Origin: Gemmatimonadota bacterium
GTDB lineage: Bacteria > Gemmatimonadota > Gemmatimonadetes > Gemmatimonadales > GWC2-71-9
DNA: 64,000 nucleotides
Reading direction: 5' to 3'
NCBI GenBank assembly: GCA_003169895.1
Contig: PNAE01000007.1
Coordinates: 1,717,978-1,781,977, forward strand
Both the position numbers and the translations under genes were made by a program. The notes beneath the pieces were generated by a model. The model had not been told where the DNA came from and did no database searches. It saw nothing but the letters and a program-made list of their open reading frames with translations. Every line of letters starts with the position of its first letter. Positions within the stretch are counted from its first letter, which is position 1. Below, in pieces: positions 16,854-25,426 of the stretch.

Positions 16854-17568
16854 CCTGGAATTTCGCATCGGCCGGCACCATGCGTCCGCCGCTTACGATC
16901 GACGAAATCGTACTGTTGTGTTCGAGCACGTCGGCACGGATGGAGAGGTAGACGTGGATGGGAAGGTAGATGGCGAATACCCACGTGATCTCGTGATGGA
17001 TGAACCGCACATTCGGTATCCCGCCGAGCAGCGGCCCGATCCAGTTGAAGGCGCGGTAGAATATCCCGGCGGAGTTGTACTGGCCGTAGAGCGCGAACCC
17101 GGTCACGACCTGGGCCGCCGCGATGGCGTAGAGCATGGTGTAGCTCATCTGTTGCAGCGGATTGTGACCGAGATAGGGCGGAGCCTCTTCTGGCCGCACC
17201 AGGACGTACGCCCGGGCCTGGCGCAGCAGATTGCGCAGGTTCTTCCGGCTCACGGGGACCAGCGCGCGCCAGCGCTCGTAGCGGTTGCCGGCAAAGAGCC
17301 AGTACACGCGCACCACCGCCGTCATCACCACAACACCGGCGGCCGTAAAGTGGAGAAACCGCATCCATCCCATCAGGAAGTGTGAACTCGCCTCGCCACT
17401 GGTCATGAAGTACGGCTTGCCGATGTACAGTCCAGTGACCGCGAGCACCACGATCGAGAGCGCTGCCGCCCAGTGCATCACGCGGATCGGCACGCCCCAC
17501 AGCGACACCCAGCGGTAGTTGCCGGTACGCGGCAGCGGCTTGGGTGGTGCCGCCATGATCGTGCTCAT
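16846..17568 (-). CDS. hyaC: [NiFe]-hydrogenase b-type cytochrome subunit
   Basis: A 240-residue membrane cytochrome that anchors the hydrogenase and passes electrons to quinone. Four main membrane helices are visible. Likely heme ligands are His32 in R-V-M-H-W, a second His around 63-73 (S-S-H-F-L-M-G-W-M-R-F-L-H), and the C-terminal H-H-E-I-T-W-V-F-A-I-Y-L-P-I-H-V-Y. The start at 17568 overlaps the large-subunit stop as ATGA. This gene places the enzyme among membrane-bound group 1 uptake hydrogenases. Confidence 0.94.
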   Translation of the reverse strand: MSTIMAAPPKPLPRTGNYRWVSLWGVPIRVMHWAAALSIVVLAVTGLYIGKPYFMTSGEASSHFLMGWMRFLHFTAAGVVVMTAVVRVYWLFAGNRYERWRALVPVSRKNLRNLLRQARAYVLVRPEEAPPYLGHNPLQQMSYTMLYAIAAAQVVTGFALYGQYNSAGIFYRAFNWIGPLLGGIPNVRFIHHEITWVFAIYLPIHVYLSIRADVLEHNSTISSIVSGGRMVPADAKFQDD

Positions 17569-19280
17569 TGGACCTTGACCTCGACGATCGGTGCACCGGT
17601 GGCGTCGAGCACATGCACGCCGCACGCCATGCAGGGATCGAAGGAATGGATGGTCCGCAGAATCTCGAGCGGTTGTTCGGGGAGCGCCAGCGGATGGTTG
17701 TCGACCAGCGACGCTTCGTACGGGCCCATCTGGCCCTCGCCGTCACGCGGCGAACAATTCCACGTGCTCGGGACGACACATTGATACCGCGAAATCTTGC
17801 CGTTCGCGATCTGGACCCAGTGCCCCAGCGCGCCGCGCGGCGCGTCGAGATAGCCATATCCTTCGGCCTTCGCGGGCCAACTCGACGGTTCCCACTTGGT
17901 GCGATTGAACGTGGCGGTGTCGCCGCCCTTGATTCGGCCAACCAGCTGGTCGAACCAGACGTTCATCCGTCGCGCCAGCAGCACGGTTTCCATGCCGCGC
18001 GCCGCCGTACGGCCAAGCGTAGAAAACAGGACCTCGGGGCCCACCTTCAGGCGACCCAGCAGGTCGGTCACCATCGGCTTGACGTCGGGGTGATTGCTCG
18101 CATACGCCACGAGCATCCGCGCCAGCGGGCCCACCTGCATTGGATGGCCATCATAGCGTGGCGCCTTCATCCAGGTGTACTTGTCGAGGCCTTGCAGGTA
18201 CTGGTACGGCGGCTTGGGCCCGGTGTACTTGGCCTTGGTCTCGCCTTCCCACGGGTGCAGGCCGACGCCATCGCCGCCCGGATACTCGTACCACGAGCTG
18301 GTGATGTATTCCTTGACCTTCAGGTGATCGTACGGCACCACCGTGGTCAGGTCCTTGCCCATGATGATGCCGCGCGGGAAGTACAGTTTGCTCGTGTCGC
18401 GCACATCCGCATCGGGGAACTCCCCCACCGCCATGTAGTTGGGCACGCCGCCGCCAATGGCTCCCCATTCCTTGTAATACCCGGCGATCGCGATGAGGTC
18501 GGGCCAATACACTTCCTCGACGAAACGCTGAGCCCGCTGGATCATCCCGTGGATGTCTTCGAGCCGCTCGGCATTGATCGTGGCCGCCCGATCGAGGTTG
18601 ATGGCGCACGCCATGCCGCCGACCAGGAAGTTCGGGTGCGGGTTCTTACCACCGAAGATGGTATGCAGCCGGATCACGTCGCGCTGCCAGTCGAGTGCTT
18701 CGAGATAGTGCGCAACGGCGAGGAGGTTGACCTCCGGCGGCAGCTTGTAGGCCGGATGTCCCCAGTACCCGTTGGTGAAGATGCCGAGCTGGCCGCCGGC
18801 GACAAACTTCTTCACCCGATCCTGCACCTCCGTAAAGTACGTCTCCGAGTTGTTCGGCCACGGCGAAATCGAGCGGGCAATCCTGGCCGTGCCGGCGGGG
18901 TCGGCCTTGAGCGCGCTGACGACGTCCACCCAGTCGAGCGCGTGCAGGTGATAGAAGTGGATGACGTGGTCCTGAATGAACTGCATGCCGTGCACGAGAT
19001 TGCGGATCAGGTTGGCGTTCGGTGGAATCTCGATGCCGAGCGCATCTTCGACGGCCCGGCACGACGCGACGGCATGCACCACGGTGCAGACGCCGCATAT
19101 CCGCTGGGTAAAGGCCCACGCATCGCGGGGGTCGCGTCCTTGCATGATGATTTCGATGCCGCGGAACTGCGTGGACACCGCCCAGGCATTGCTGATCCGG
19201 CCGTTCTCGGCCTGGGCCTCGATGCGAAGATGGCCCTCAATGCGCGTAATCGGATCGACGACGATCTTGGTCGTAGCCAT
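17565..19280 (-). CDS. hyaB: [NiFe]-hydrogenase large (catalytic) subunit
   Basis: A 571-residue catalytic subunit carrying the Ni-Fe(CN)2CO site. The N-terminal ligand motif R-I-C-G-V-C (L1) and the C-terminal D-P-C-M-A-C-G-V-H (L2) are both intact, giving the four cysteine ligands. A 15-residue tail after the final His (V-L-D-A-T-G onward) is the expected substrate of the protease encoded two genes downstream. The N-terminus V-V-D-P-I-T-R-I-E-G-H-L is canonical. It starts 6 bases after the small-subunit stop. Nothing suggests inactivation. Confidence 0.97.
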   Translation of the reverse strand: MATTKIVVDPITRIEGHLRIEAQAENGRISNAWAVSTQFRGIEIIMQGRDPRDAWAFTQRICGVCTVVHAVASCRAVEDALGIEIPPNANLIRNLVHGMQFIQDHVIHFYHLHALDWVDVVSALKADPAGTARIARSISPWPNNSETYFTEVQDRVKKFVAGGQLGIFTNGYWGHPAYKLPPEVNLLAVAHYLEALDWQRDVIRLHTIFGGKNPHPNFLVGGMACAINLDRAATINAERLEDIHGMIQRAQRFVEEVYWPDLIAIAGYYKEWGAIGGGVPNYMAVGEFPDADVRDTSKLYFPRGIIMGKDLTTVVPYDHLKVKEYITSSWYEYPGGDGVGLHPWEGETKAKYTGPKPPYQYLQGLDKYTWMKAPRYDGHPMQVGPLARMLVAYASNHPDVKPMVTDLLGRLKVGPEVLFSTLGRTAARGMETVLLARRMNVWFDQLVGRIKGGDTATFNRTKWEPSSWPAKAEGYGYLDAPRGALGHWVQIANGKISRYQCVVPSTWNCSPRDGEGQMGPYEASLVDNHPLALPEQPLEILRTIHSFDPCMACGVHVLDATGAPIVEVKVQ

Positions 19281-19286
19281 GGGATA

Positions 19287-20456
19287 CTACTCCTTCACGC
19301 TGGGCGGAGACGACGGTGGTGCGGCAGACGACCCGCCGCCAGGAGCCTCCACAATGGGAAGACTTCGCCGGCGCCGCGCCTCGTGAATGCCCGTCGCCAC
19401 GGCGTGCGCGGCTACGCCCGCTGTGGCGCCCACGGCCAAGGCGGCACCGATGATGTCGGCGGAGCGTTCCACTCCGAATCCGCCGATGTCGGGCAGTCGC
19501 CCGTAGAACGGCGTCATCGTGTCCCAGAAGTGCCGCTCGGTGCAGCCGAGGCAGGGATGCCCCGCGCCGATCGGCCAGCTCGTTGCGTCGTTCCACTGGA
19601 AGATCGGACACGGTGAGAAGGTTGCCGGGCCCTTGCATCCCACGTGATAGAGACACCAGCCCTGGCGGGCCGCGTCGTCGTCAAAGCTGGTGACAAACTG
19701 GCCGGCATCGAAGTTGGCACGACGGGAGCACTGGTCGTGGATGCGGGCACCGTACGCGAAGAGCGGGCGACCGTCACCGTCGGTCGCGGGCATCCGGCCA
19801 AAGGTGAGGAAGTGCACCACGGTGGCCGTGATCACGTCGGCGATTGGCGGGCAGCCGGCGATGTTGATGACCGGCTTGTCCTTGATGATGGCGGATACGC
19901 CAACCGCACCCGTCGGATTGGGGCGGGCCGCCTGCACGCTGCCCCAGTGGGCACAGGCACCTACCGCCACCACGGCGGCCGCACCGGCGGCGGCCTCTTT
20001 CAGGATGGTTTCGGCCGTGCGCCCGCCGATGGTGAGGTAGACGCCGCCGTCGGCCAGCGGAACCGACCCCGTCACCACCAGGAGGTACTTGCCGGCGTTC
20101 TGCTTCATCGCCGATTGCAGTGCGTCTTCGGCCTGGTGCCCGGCCGCAGCCATCAACGTGTGGGAGTAGTCGAGGGAGACCAGGTCGAGGATGAGATTGC
20201 CGATCGTGGGCTCCGACGTGCGAATGACGCTCTCGACGCAGCCGGTGCATTCCTGCAGTTGAATCCAGATCACGCTCGGTCGCTTGAGCGTCTGCAACGC
20301 CCGCGCCATGCGAGGTACGGCCAAATTGCCGAGTCCGAGCACCGCGCAGAGCCCACCGCAGTACTCGACGAAGTCGCGGCGCGACACGCCGCGTTGTTCA
20401 AGATGGTGGCCGAGGGTCTCGCCTTCAGTCCACGGGTGCGAGGTGGGCGAATACAC
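19287..20456 (-). CDS. hyaA: [NiFe]-hydrogenase small subunit, Tat-exported and membrane-anchored
   Basis: A 389-residue Fe-S electron-transfer subunit. The Tat motif S-R-R-D-F lies near residue 25, followed by a hydrophobic stretch. The proximal cluster ligands are E-C-T-G-C, G-A-C-A and A-G-C-P-P. The distal cluster uses H-D-Q-C and C-L-Y-H-V-G-C; the medial cluster uses C-K-G-P-A-T-F-S-P-C and C-L-G-C. The position that is Cys in O2-tolerant (6-Cys) enzymes is Gly in C-T-G-C. A C-terminal helix (about 345-365) anchors it, followed by a Pro/Ser-rich tail. The GTG start has GGAGGA 5 bases upstream. It is the first gene of the operon. Confidence 0.96.
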   Translation of the reverse strand: MYSPTSHPWTEGETLGHHLEQRGVSRRDFVEYCGGLCAVLGLGNLAVPRMARALQTLKRPSVIWIQLQECTGCVESVIRTSEPTIGNLILDLVSLDYSHTLMAAAGHQAEDALQSAMKQNAGKYLLVVTGSVPLADGGVYLTIGGRTAETILKEAAAGAAAVVAVGACAHWGSVQAARPNPTGAVGVSAIIKDKPVINIAGCPPIADVITATVVHFLTFGRMPATDGDGRPLFAYGARIHDQCSRRANFDAGQFVTSFDDDAARQGWCLYHVGCKGPATFSPCPIFQWNDATSWPIGAGHPCLGCTERHFWDTMTPFYGRLPDIGGFGVERSADIIGAALAVGATAGVAAHAVATGIHEARRRRSLPIVEAPGGGSSAAPPSSPPSVKE

Positions 20457-20725
20457 TGGATTCCTCCGAGGTCCGGGAGCTACCAGGCCATCGAAAACCG
20501 GGGATGTACACTAACTAATGGCATAGCGCAATTTCCAACGGCGATGATGTACCAAAGGATACGAACAGTCCGACCGACCAGGGTGGATTTTTCGTGAAGG
20601 CAGGATGAAGGTTCGTTCATACCGGGCTGATCTTTCCCGTGCCAACGTTTACGATGCTGAGGTCGCATGCACCATGCCGGTGGGCGGCGGGTGATTGACG
20701 CGTGAGCACAGGGAAAGGGTCTATC
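20457..20725. promoter_or_regulatory. Divergent intergenic region between hydrogenase operon and PEP synthase
   Basis: 269 bases between the GTG of the hydrogenase small subunit (minus) and the GTG of PEP synthase (plus). It must hold both promoters. On the minus strand, TTGCGC and TACATC are spaced by 17 bases and point to the hydrogenase, a weak sigma-70-like match. The element CGAAAACCGGG (20492-20502) recurs upstream of the CBS protein at 24681. No Rho-independent terminator, riboswitch or gene was recognised. Confidence 0.35.
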
Positions 20726-23191
20726 GTGAGCGATTCGGAATCGCCGGCCGTGTCGGCCGCCGATGTGGTGGCGCGACCGCAGCAGCCGGCCGCTTTGGTG
20801 CTCGATTTCGCCGACATCACCGCGGCGGACGTCGGACGGGTCGGGGGCAAGAACGCCTCGCTCGGGGAGCTGCTTCGCGCCCTGGCCCCACGGGGTGTTG
20901 GCGTACTCGATGGTTTCGCGACCACGGCGGATGCCTATCGACTGTTGTTGCGCGTGAATGGTCTGGGCGACCGCCTCACCACGGTGTTCGGACAACTTGA
21001 CGCCGAGGACCTGGGGGCGCTCGCCAGAGCGGGCGAGGCAGCGCGCGCTGCGGTGATGGCGACTCCGCTTCCGGAAGAGTTGCAGCACGCCGTGGCGGCG
21101 GCGTTCGACCGATTGGCGGCGCGGGCTGGCCGGGTGCCCGAGCTGGCCGTGCGGTCGTCGGCCACGGCCGAGGATCTGCCGGAGGCGTCGTTCGCTGGCG
21201 CGGCCGAATCGTTCCTCAACGTGCGTGGGCGGGACGGACTGTTGCACGCCGTCCAGCAGTGTTACGCGTCGCTGTTCACCGACCGGGCGATCAGCTACCG
21301 CGCCCGGATGGGGTACGATCAGCTCAAGGTCGCCCTTTCCATCGGTGTCATGCCGATGGTGCGATCCGACCTTGCCAGTTCGGGCATCATCTTCACCCTC
21401 GATCCGGAATCGGGGTTTCGCGATGCCGTGGTGATCTCCGGTGCCTATGGGCTCGGCGAGTTCGTGGTGCAGGGTGTCGTGACGCCCGACGAGTGGGTGG
21501 TATTCAAGCCCTCGCTGATGGCCGGCCACCAGGCGATCGTCGGACGGCGGCTGGGCTCGAAGGAAGTGCGCCTGGTGTATGCGAACGGAAGCCGCGGGAC
21601 GCGGAGCGAGGCGGTTCCGATGGCCGAGCGTGCGCGATTCGCTCTCGCCGATCAGGATGTCACCACACTGGCGCAGTGGGCCTGTCTGATCGAGCGCCAC
21701 TACTCGGAACGCGCCGGGCACCCCCAGCCGATGGACATCGAATGGGCCAAGGACGGCACGACCGGCGCGCTGGTGATCGTGCAAGCGCGACCGGAGACGG
21801 TGCATTCGGCCAAGTCGCATGCGGCGCAGACGGAGACGTATCGCCTGACTGGACCGCACGGTGCGCCGCTGATCACGGGTCAGGCGGTTGGCGAGCGGAT
21901 CGCTGCCGGACGGGTCCGGGTCGTTCGCTCTGCCGCGGATCTCGGCCAGGTCCAGACCGGTGAGGTGCTGGTGGCCGAGATGACGGATCCCGACTGGGAA
22001 CCGGTGATGCGCCGTGTGGCGGCTATCGTGACCGACAAGGGCGGCCGGACCGCCCACGCGGCAATCGTGTCCCGCGAATTCGGCCTGCCGTGTATCGTTG
22101 GCACCGGCACGGCCACGTCGACGCTGCGGACGGGTGAAGCGGTCACCGTTTGCTGCGCGGAGGGAGCGGAAGGCCGCGTCTATGCCGGCGCGCTGCCATT
22201 CGCCCACCAGTTGGTCGAGGCGGGCGTGTTGCCGGCCACGAAGACGCCCATCATGCTGATTGTGGGTGATCCCCGACAGGCGTTCAGCCTGGCGGCGATC
22301 CCGAACGCCGGCGTCGGACTCGCTCGGACGGAATTCATCATCAACGGCGAGATCGGCATTCATCCGATGGCACTGGCACGCTACCCCGACCTGAAGGACG
22401 CCGCGGCGGTGCAGGCGATCGCCACGCGCATCGGCGAGGAGAGCCCGCGCGATTATTTCGTGCGCCGATTCAGTGAGGGTGTCGCCCGTATTGCGGCAGC
22501 GTTCTATCCCAAGCCGGTGATCGTGCGGACCAGCGATTTCAAGACCAATGAGTACGCCGCGCTGCTCGGTGGCGCCGAGTTCGAACCGGCGGAGGAGAAT
22601 CCGATGCTCGGGTTCCGGGGCGCGTCCCGGTATTACGACCCGCGCTACGCCGACGGCTTCGCGCTGGAGTGTGCGGCGCTGCGGCGCGTGCGGCTCGACT
22701 TCGGGCTCACCAATGTCAAGGTGATGATTCCGTTCTGCCGGACGGTCGACGAGGGCCGCCAGGTAATTGCGACGATGGCGGCGAACGGCCTCAAGCAGGG
22801 AGAAGCCGGCCTCGAGATCTATGTCATGTGCGAGATTCCGGCGAACGTGGTGCTCGCGGAGGAGTTCCTGTCGGTGTTCGACGGATTCTCGATCGGATCG
22901 AACGACCTCACCCAGCTGACGCTCGGCATCGACCGCGATTCCGGTACGGTGGCGCACTTGTTCGACGAACGCGACGATGCGGTGCGATGGATGCTCGCCC
23001 ACGCCATCGAGGCCGGCCGCCGGGTCGGCAAACCAGTGGGAATCTGTGGCCAAGCGCCATCGGACTATCCGGAACTGGCCACGTGGCTCGTTCGACAGGG
23101 CATCAGCTCGATCTCCGTCAACCCGGACGTTGCCATCCGCACGGCCGCACGGATCGCCGAGTTCGACACCCAGCAGCCCGCCGCGGCGTAG
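20726..23191 (+). CDS. ppsA: Phosphoenolpyruvate synthase (pyruvate, water dikinase)
   Basis: About 821 residues. It converts pyruvate + ATP + water to PEP + AMP + phosphate, feeding gluconeogenesis. The N-terminal ATP-grasp domain has G-G-K-N-A-S-L-G-E-L and R-S-S-A-T-A-E-D-L-P. The central swivelling domain has the phospho-His motif G-G-R-T-A-H-A-A-I-V-S-R-E. The C-terminal PEP/pyruvate barrel has the G-S-N-D-L-T-Q-L-T-L-G-x-D-R-D motif and the catalytic Cys in G-I-C-G-Q-A-P-S. The GTG at 20726 is preferred because GGGAAAGGG lies just upstream; the GTG at 20702 lacks a ribosome site. It is divergent from the hydrogenase. Confidence 0.95.
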   Translation: MSDSESPAVSAADVVARPQQPAALVLDFADITAADVGRVGGKNASLGELLRALAPRGVGVLDGFATTADAYRLLLRVNGLGDRLTTVFGQLDAEDLGALARAGEAARAAVMATPLPEELQHAVAAAFDRLAARAGRVPELAVRSSATAEDLPEASFAGAAESFLNVRGRDGLLHAVQQCYASLFTDRAISYRARMGYDQLKVALSIGVMPMVRSDLASSGIIFTLDPESGFRDAVVISGAYGLGEFVVQGVVTPDEWVVFKPSLMAGHQAIVGRRLGSKEVRLVYANGSRGTRSEAVPMAERARFALADQDVTTLAQWACLIERHYSERAGHPQPMDIEWAKDGTTGALVIVQARPETVHSAKSHAAQTETYRLTGPHGAPLITGQAVGERIAAGRVRVVRSAADLGQVQTGEVLVAEMTDPDWEPVMRRVAAIVTDKGGRTAHAAIVSREFGLPCIVGTGTATSTLRTGEAVTVCCAEGAEGRVYAGALPFAHQLVEAGVLPATKTPIMLIVGDPRQAFSLAAIPNAGVGLARTEFIINGEIGIHPMALARYPDLKDAAAVQAIATRIGEESPRDYFVRRFSEGVARIAAAFYPKPVIVRTSDFKTNEYAALLGGAEFEPAEENPMLGFRGASRYYDPRYADGFALECAALRRVRLDFGLTNVKVMIPFCRTVDEGRQVIATMAANGLKQGEAGLEIYVMCEIPANVVLAEEFLSVFDGFSIGSNDLTQLTLGIDRDSGTVAHLFDERDDAVRWMLAHAIEAGRRVGKPVGICGQAPSDYPELATWLVRQGISSISVNPDVAIRTAARIAEFDTQQPAAA

Positions 23192-23219
23192 AGCCGGCGT
23201 CCGGCACCAGGAGGAACCG

Positions 23220-23987
23220 ATGGGACGACTGAACGGGAAGCGGGCGGTGGTCACCGGCGGTGCCCTGGGCATCGGCAAGGCCGCGTGCCTCCGGCTGGCA
23301 CAGGAAGGTGCTCACGTCGCGGTCACCGACACGCGGGACCGCGAGGGCAGGGAACTCGCAGCCGGCATCACCGCGGCCGGCGGCACGGCCGGCTTCTGGC
23401 ACCTCGACGTGAGTCGCGAGGCCGACGTGCGTGGCGCGCTGGAAGACATCGTCCAGGCCTTTGGCGGGCTCGACATTCTCGTCAACAACGCCGGCATCAG
23501 CGGTCCGAACAAACCGACCCACGAGATCACCGAAGCCGAGTGGGATCATCTGATGGCGGTCAACGTGAAGGGTGTGTTCTTCTGCACCAAGCACGTGGTG
23601 CCGTACATGATGCAGGCCGGCTCCGGGAGCATCATCAATCTGTCGTCGATCTATGGCATCGTTGGCGCTCCGGACGTGCCGCCGTACCATGCGTCCAAGG
23701 GGGCGGTGCGGGAAATGAGCAAGACCGATGCGATGATGTACGCCAAGTACCAGATCCGCGTGAACTCGGTGCATCCCGGCTTCATCTGGACCCCGATGGT
23801 GGAGAACTTCGCCGCATCACAGGGCGATCCCGCGACCGTGCGCGCGGCTCTCGATGCGCTCCACCCGCTGGGCCACATCGGTGAGCCCGATGACATTGCG
23901 TGGGGCATTGTCTATCTGGCCTCCGACGAGGCCAAGTTCATCACGGGTGCCGAGCTGGTAATCGACGGAGGGTATACGGCGCGGTAG
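23220..23987 (+). CDS. Short-chain dehydrogenase/reductase (glucose/cyclohexanol dehydrogenase type)
   Basis: 255 residues, classical SDR. Features: the cofactor-binding T-G-G-A-L-G-I-G near residue 12, Asp at the end of beta-2 (V-T-D-T-R) suggesting NAD+ preference, N-N-A-G, catalytic Ser in N-L-S-S-I-Y, and Y-H-A-S-K-G. The C-terminus ends in the family I-D-G-G-Y-T-A. The ATG at 23220 follows AGGAGG by 5 bases. It lies 28 bases after ppsA and is probably co-transcribed. The substrate is unknown. Confidence 0.9.
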   Translation: MGRLNGKRAVVTGGALGIGKAACLRLAQEGAHVAVTDTRDREGRELAAGITAAGGTAGFWHLDVSREADVRGALEDIVQAFGGLDILVNNAGISGPNKPTHEITEAEWDHLMAVNVKGVFFCTKHVVPYMMQAGSGSIINLSSIYGIVGAPDVPPYHASKGAVREMSKTDAMMYAKYQIRVNSVHPGFIWTPMVENFAASQGDPATVRAALDALHPLGHIGEPDDIAWGIVYLASDEAKFITGAELVIDGGYTAR

Positions 23988-24005
23988 GCACCGGCGATCG
24001 TCGCG

Positions 24006-24036
24006 CCCGGAAGCATCGGCATCTGATGCTTCCGGG
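24006..24036. terminator. Perfect 12-bp hairpin between convergent SDR and Hsp20 genes
   Basis: CCCGGAAGCATC (24006-24017), a 7-base loop, then GATGCTTCCGGG (24025-24036). It lies in the 64-base gap between two convergent genes and would serve both directions. No T-run follows on either strand. Confidence 0.6.
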
Positions 24037-24051
24037 TCGCGAACGCCGACG

Positions 24052-24507
24052 CTACTTGATCATGACGCGGGTGGCGACCGATGGCGCCAGCTTCGGCAGG
24101 CGGATGGTCAGCACGCCGTCGTTGTGCGCGGCCTCCACCTTGGCCCCCAATACCGGGGCCGGGAGGCGGAGCATCCGGCTGAACTTGCCGCACTGCTGCT
24201 CCCGCCACAGGTACGTCTCGCCCTTCTTCTCAGCGCGCTTCTCACGATGTCCCGAGATCGTGAGCACGTCGCCCGTCAATTGCACGTCGACGTTTTCCTT
24301 GGGGATGCCGGGGACATCGACGCGAACCATGAACTCGTCATCATTCTCGGTGATGTCGAGGGTGGGCACGAACGTGAAATCCGTGGCGTCGAACATGAGC
24401 GACGGCAGGTACGGCTCCATGTAGTCGCCGTTCTTGAAGAGGCGGTTGAACACCCGGTCGATTTCGCCCTGCACGCGGCCGAGCACGGGAGCTATTGCGG
24501 TTGTCAT
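24052..24507 (-). CDS. Small heat-shock protein (Hsp20/alpha-crystallin family)
   Basis: 151 residues. The central alpha-crystallin domain shows the family pattern: D-I-T-E-N-D-D-E-F-M-V-R-V-D-V-P-G-I-P-K-E-N-V-D-V near the middle, L-T-I-S-G-H-R-E-K, and the closing G-V-L-T-I-R-L-P-K. A short C-terminal tail follows without an obvious I-x-I/V motif. It is an ATP-independent holdase that forms oligomers in the cytoplasm. The start at 24507 follows GGAGG on the minus strand; the frame is open to 24582 without a better site. It is divergent from the CBS gene across a 310-base spacer with repeated GCCGACA elements. Confidence 0.95.
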   Translation of the reverse strand: MTTAIAPVLGRVQGEIDRVFNRLFKNGDYMEPYLPSLMFDATDFTFVPTLDITENDDEFMVRVDVPGIPKENVDVQLTGDVLTISGHREKRAEKKGETYLWREQQCGKFSRMLRLPAPVLGAKVEAAHNDGVLTIRLPKLAPSVATRVMIK

Positions 24508-24817
24508 GGTATCGGTCCTCCAGGTTGAGCATTCAGGGGGTCCTGATGCACGGTCGCCGACAAACTCGCCGTACCTGCGCAATCTCGCGGTGCGGGGTGA
24601 TCAGGTCTGTCGGCGAAAGTGGGGACTGCCAGCCCGGCATTCCCGGACAGCCGACACCCCCGGTTCAGGATCACCGTCAGCGAAAACCGGGACATGGGGT
24701 GGACGCCGACAGACGGTCGGGGAATCACCGGATTATCTCTCTCCCGCGCTGGGCTTAACGTTTGCCGGTGCATCGCGCGGCGCGGTCAGCGGCCGCCGGA
24801 CGAGGGGAGGGACGTCC
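24508..24817. promoter_or_regulatory. Shared Hsp20/CBS control region with four GCCGACA elements
   Basis: 310 bases without a gene. The heptamer GCCGACA or its complement TGTCGGC occurs four times: 24556-24562 (+), 24608-24614 (-), 24650-24656 (+) and 24705-24711 (+). The spacings of 52, 42 and 55 bases are near whole helical turns. Two further related elements, CGAAAGTGGGG (24614) and CGAAAACCGGG (24681), also lie here; the second is identical to one upstream of the hydrogenase. The assignment as operators is inference. Confidence 0.35.
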
Positions 24818-25426
24818 ATGTTGAGGGTACGGGACATCATGACGACGGACGTGATCTCGGTCAGCCCGCAGACTTCGCTACTCAATGCGGTGCAGCTGTT
24901 TGCCGACCGGCAGGTCACCGGTGCTCCGGTCGTCGAGGGATCCAAGGTGGTCGGCGTGGTATCGATGTCGGACTTGATGGAGTTCAGCGGATCCTCGGCT
25001 GAGAGTGAAGCGCGGGCCGGTGAGGGGATCGAGCCGGAGAACTGGGCGGATGGGATGCGTCGCGAGGAGGTGGAGCGCGAGGACGAGCCGGCGGCCGCGC
25101 TCACAAACGACTTCTTCGGTGCCGTACCGATGGCGGCGTTTGTCGATGAGCTGCCCGATTCCGGTGGCGACGGCGGCGACGTCCTGGCTGGCCACGAGGT
25201 CAGCGAACTGATGACCCGCAAGATCTGTGCGGTCGGTCCCGACGAGTACGTCGCGGATGCCGCGAAGATGATGCAGCGTGCCAGAATCCACCGCGTGCTG
25301 GTCATGGAAGGCGGCCGCCTCCTGGGCATCGTGACGACAACGGACATTGCGCGCGCCGTGGCCGATGGCCGGCTGACGACGCACACCTACGTGTTCAATC
25401 GGGAGAGGGACTTCGATGACCGCTGA
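24818..25426 (+). CDS. Twin CBS-domain protein
   Basis: 202 residues. CBS1 begins at the start (V-R-D-I-M-T-T-D-V-I-S-V) and CBS2 occupies about residues 130-190 (V-S-E-L-M-T-R-K-I-C-A-V, ending with G-I-V-T-T-T-D-I-A-R-A-V). About 60 acidic residues separate the two parts of the pair. CBS pairs bind adenosyl nucleotides and often report energy charge; the target is unknown because no enzyme domain is attached. The ATG at 24818 follows GGGGAGG; an open frame reaching back to 24434 crosses the Hsp20 gene. Its 3' end overlaps a small membrane ORF. Confidence 0.92.
   Translation: MLRVRDIMTTDVISVSPQTSLLNAVQLFADRQVTGAPVVEGSKVVGVVSMSDLMEFSGSSAESEARAGEGIEPENWADGMRREEVEREDEPAAALTNDFFGAVPMAAFVDELPDSGGDGGDVLAGHEVSELMTRKICAVGPDEYVADAAKMMQRARIHRVLVMEGGRLLGIVTTTDIARAVADGRLTTHTYVFNRERDFDDR

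Noticed and set aside
17568-19616. 682-residue + strand open frame
   Set aside because: Antisense shadow of the hydrogenase large and small subunits, which have complete family motifs.
19287-20456. O2-tolerant (six-cysteine) hydrogenase
   Set aside because: The extra Cys beside the proximal cluster is Gly in E-C-T-G-C, so the standard four-Cys cluster is expected.
20480-23278. 932-residue minus-strand open frame
   Set aside because: It lies fully opposite PEP synthase; composition is Arg/His-rich and without motifs, as expected for an antisense shadow in high-GC DNA.
24608-24630. DosR-type box (GGGACT...CCC) between Hsp20 and CBS
   Set aside because: Only the left half fits; the spacing to the right half is off by one and several consensus bases differ.
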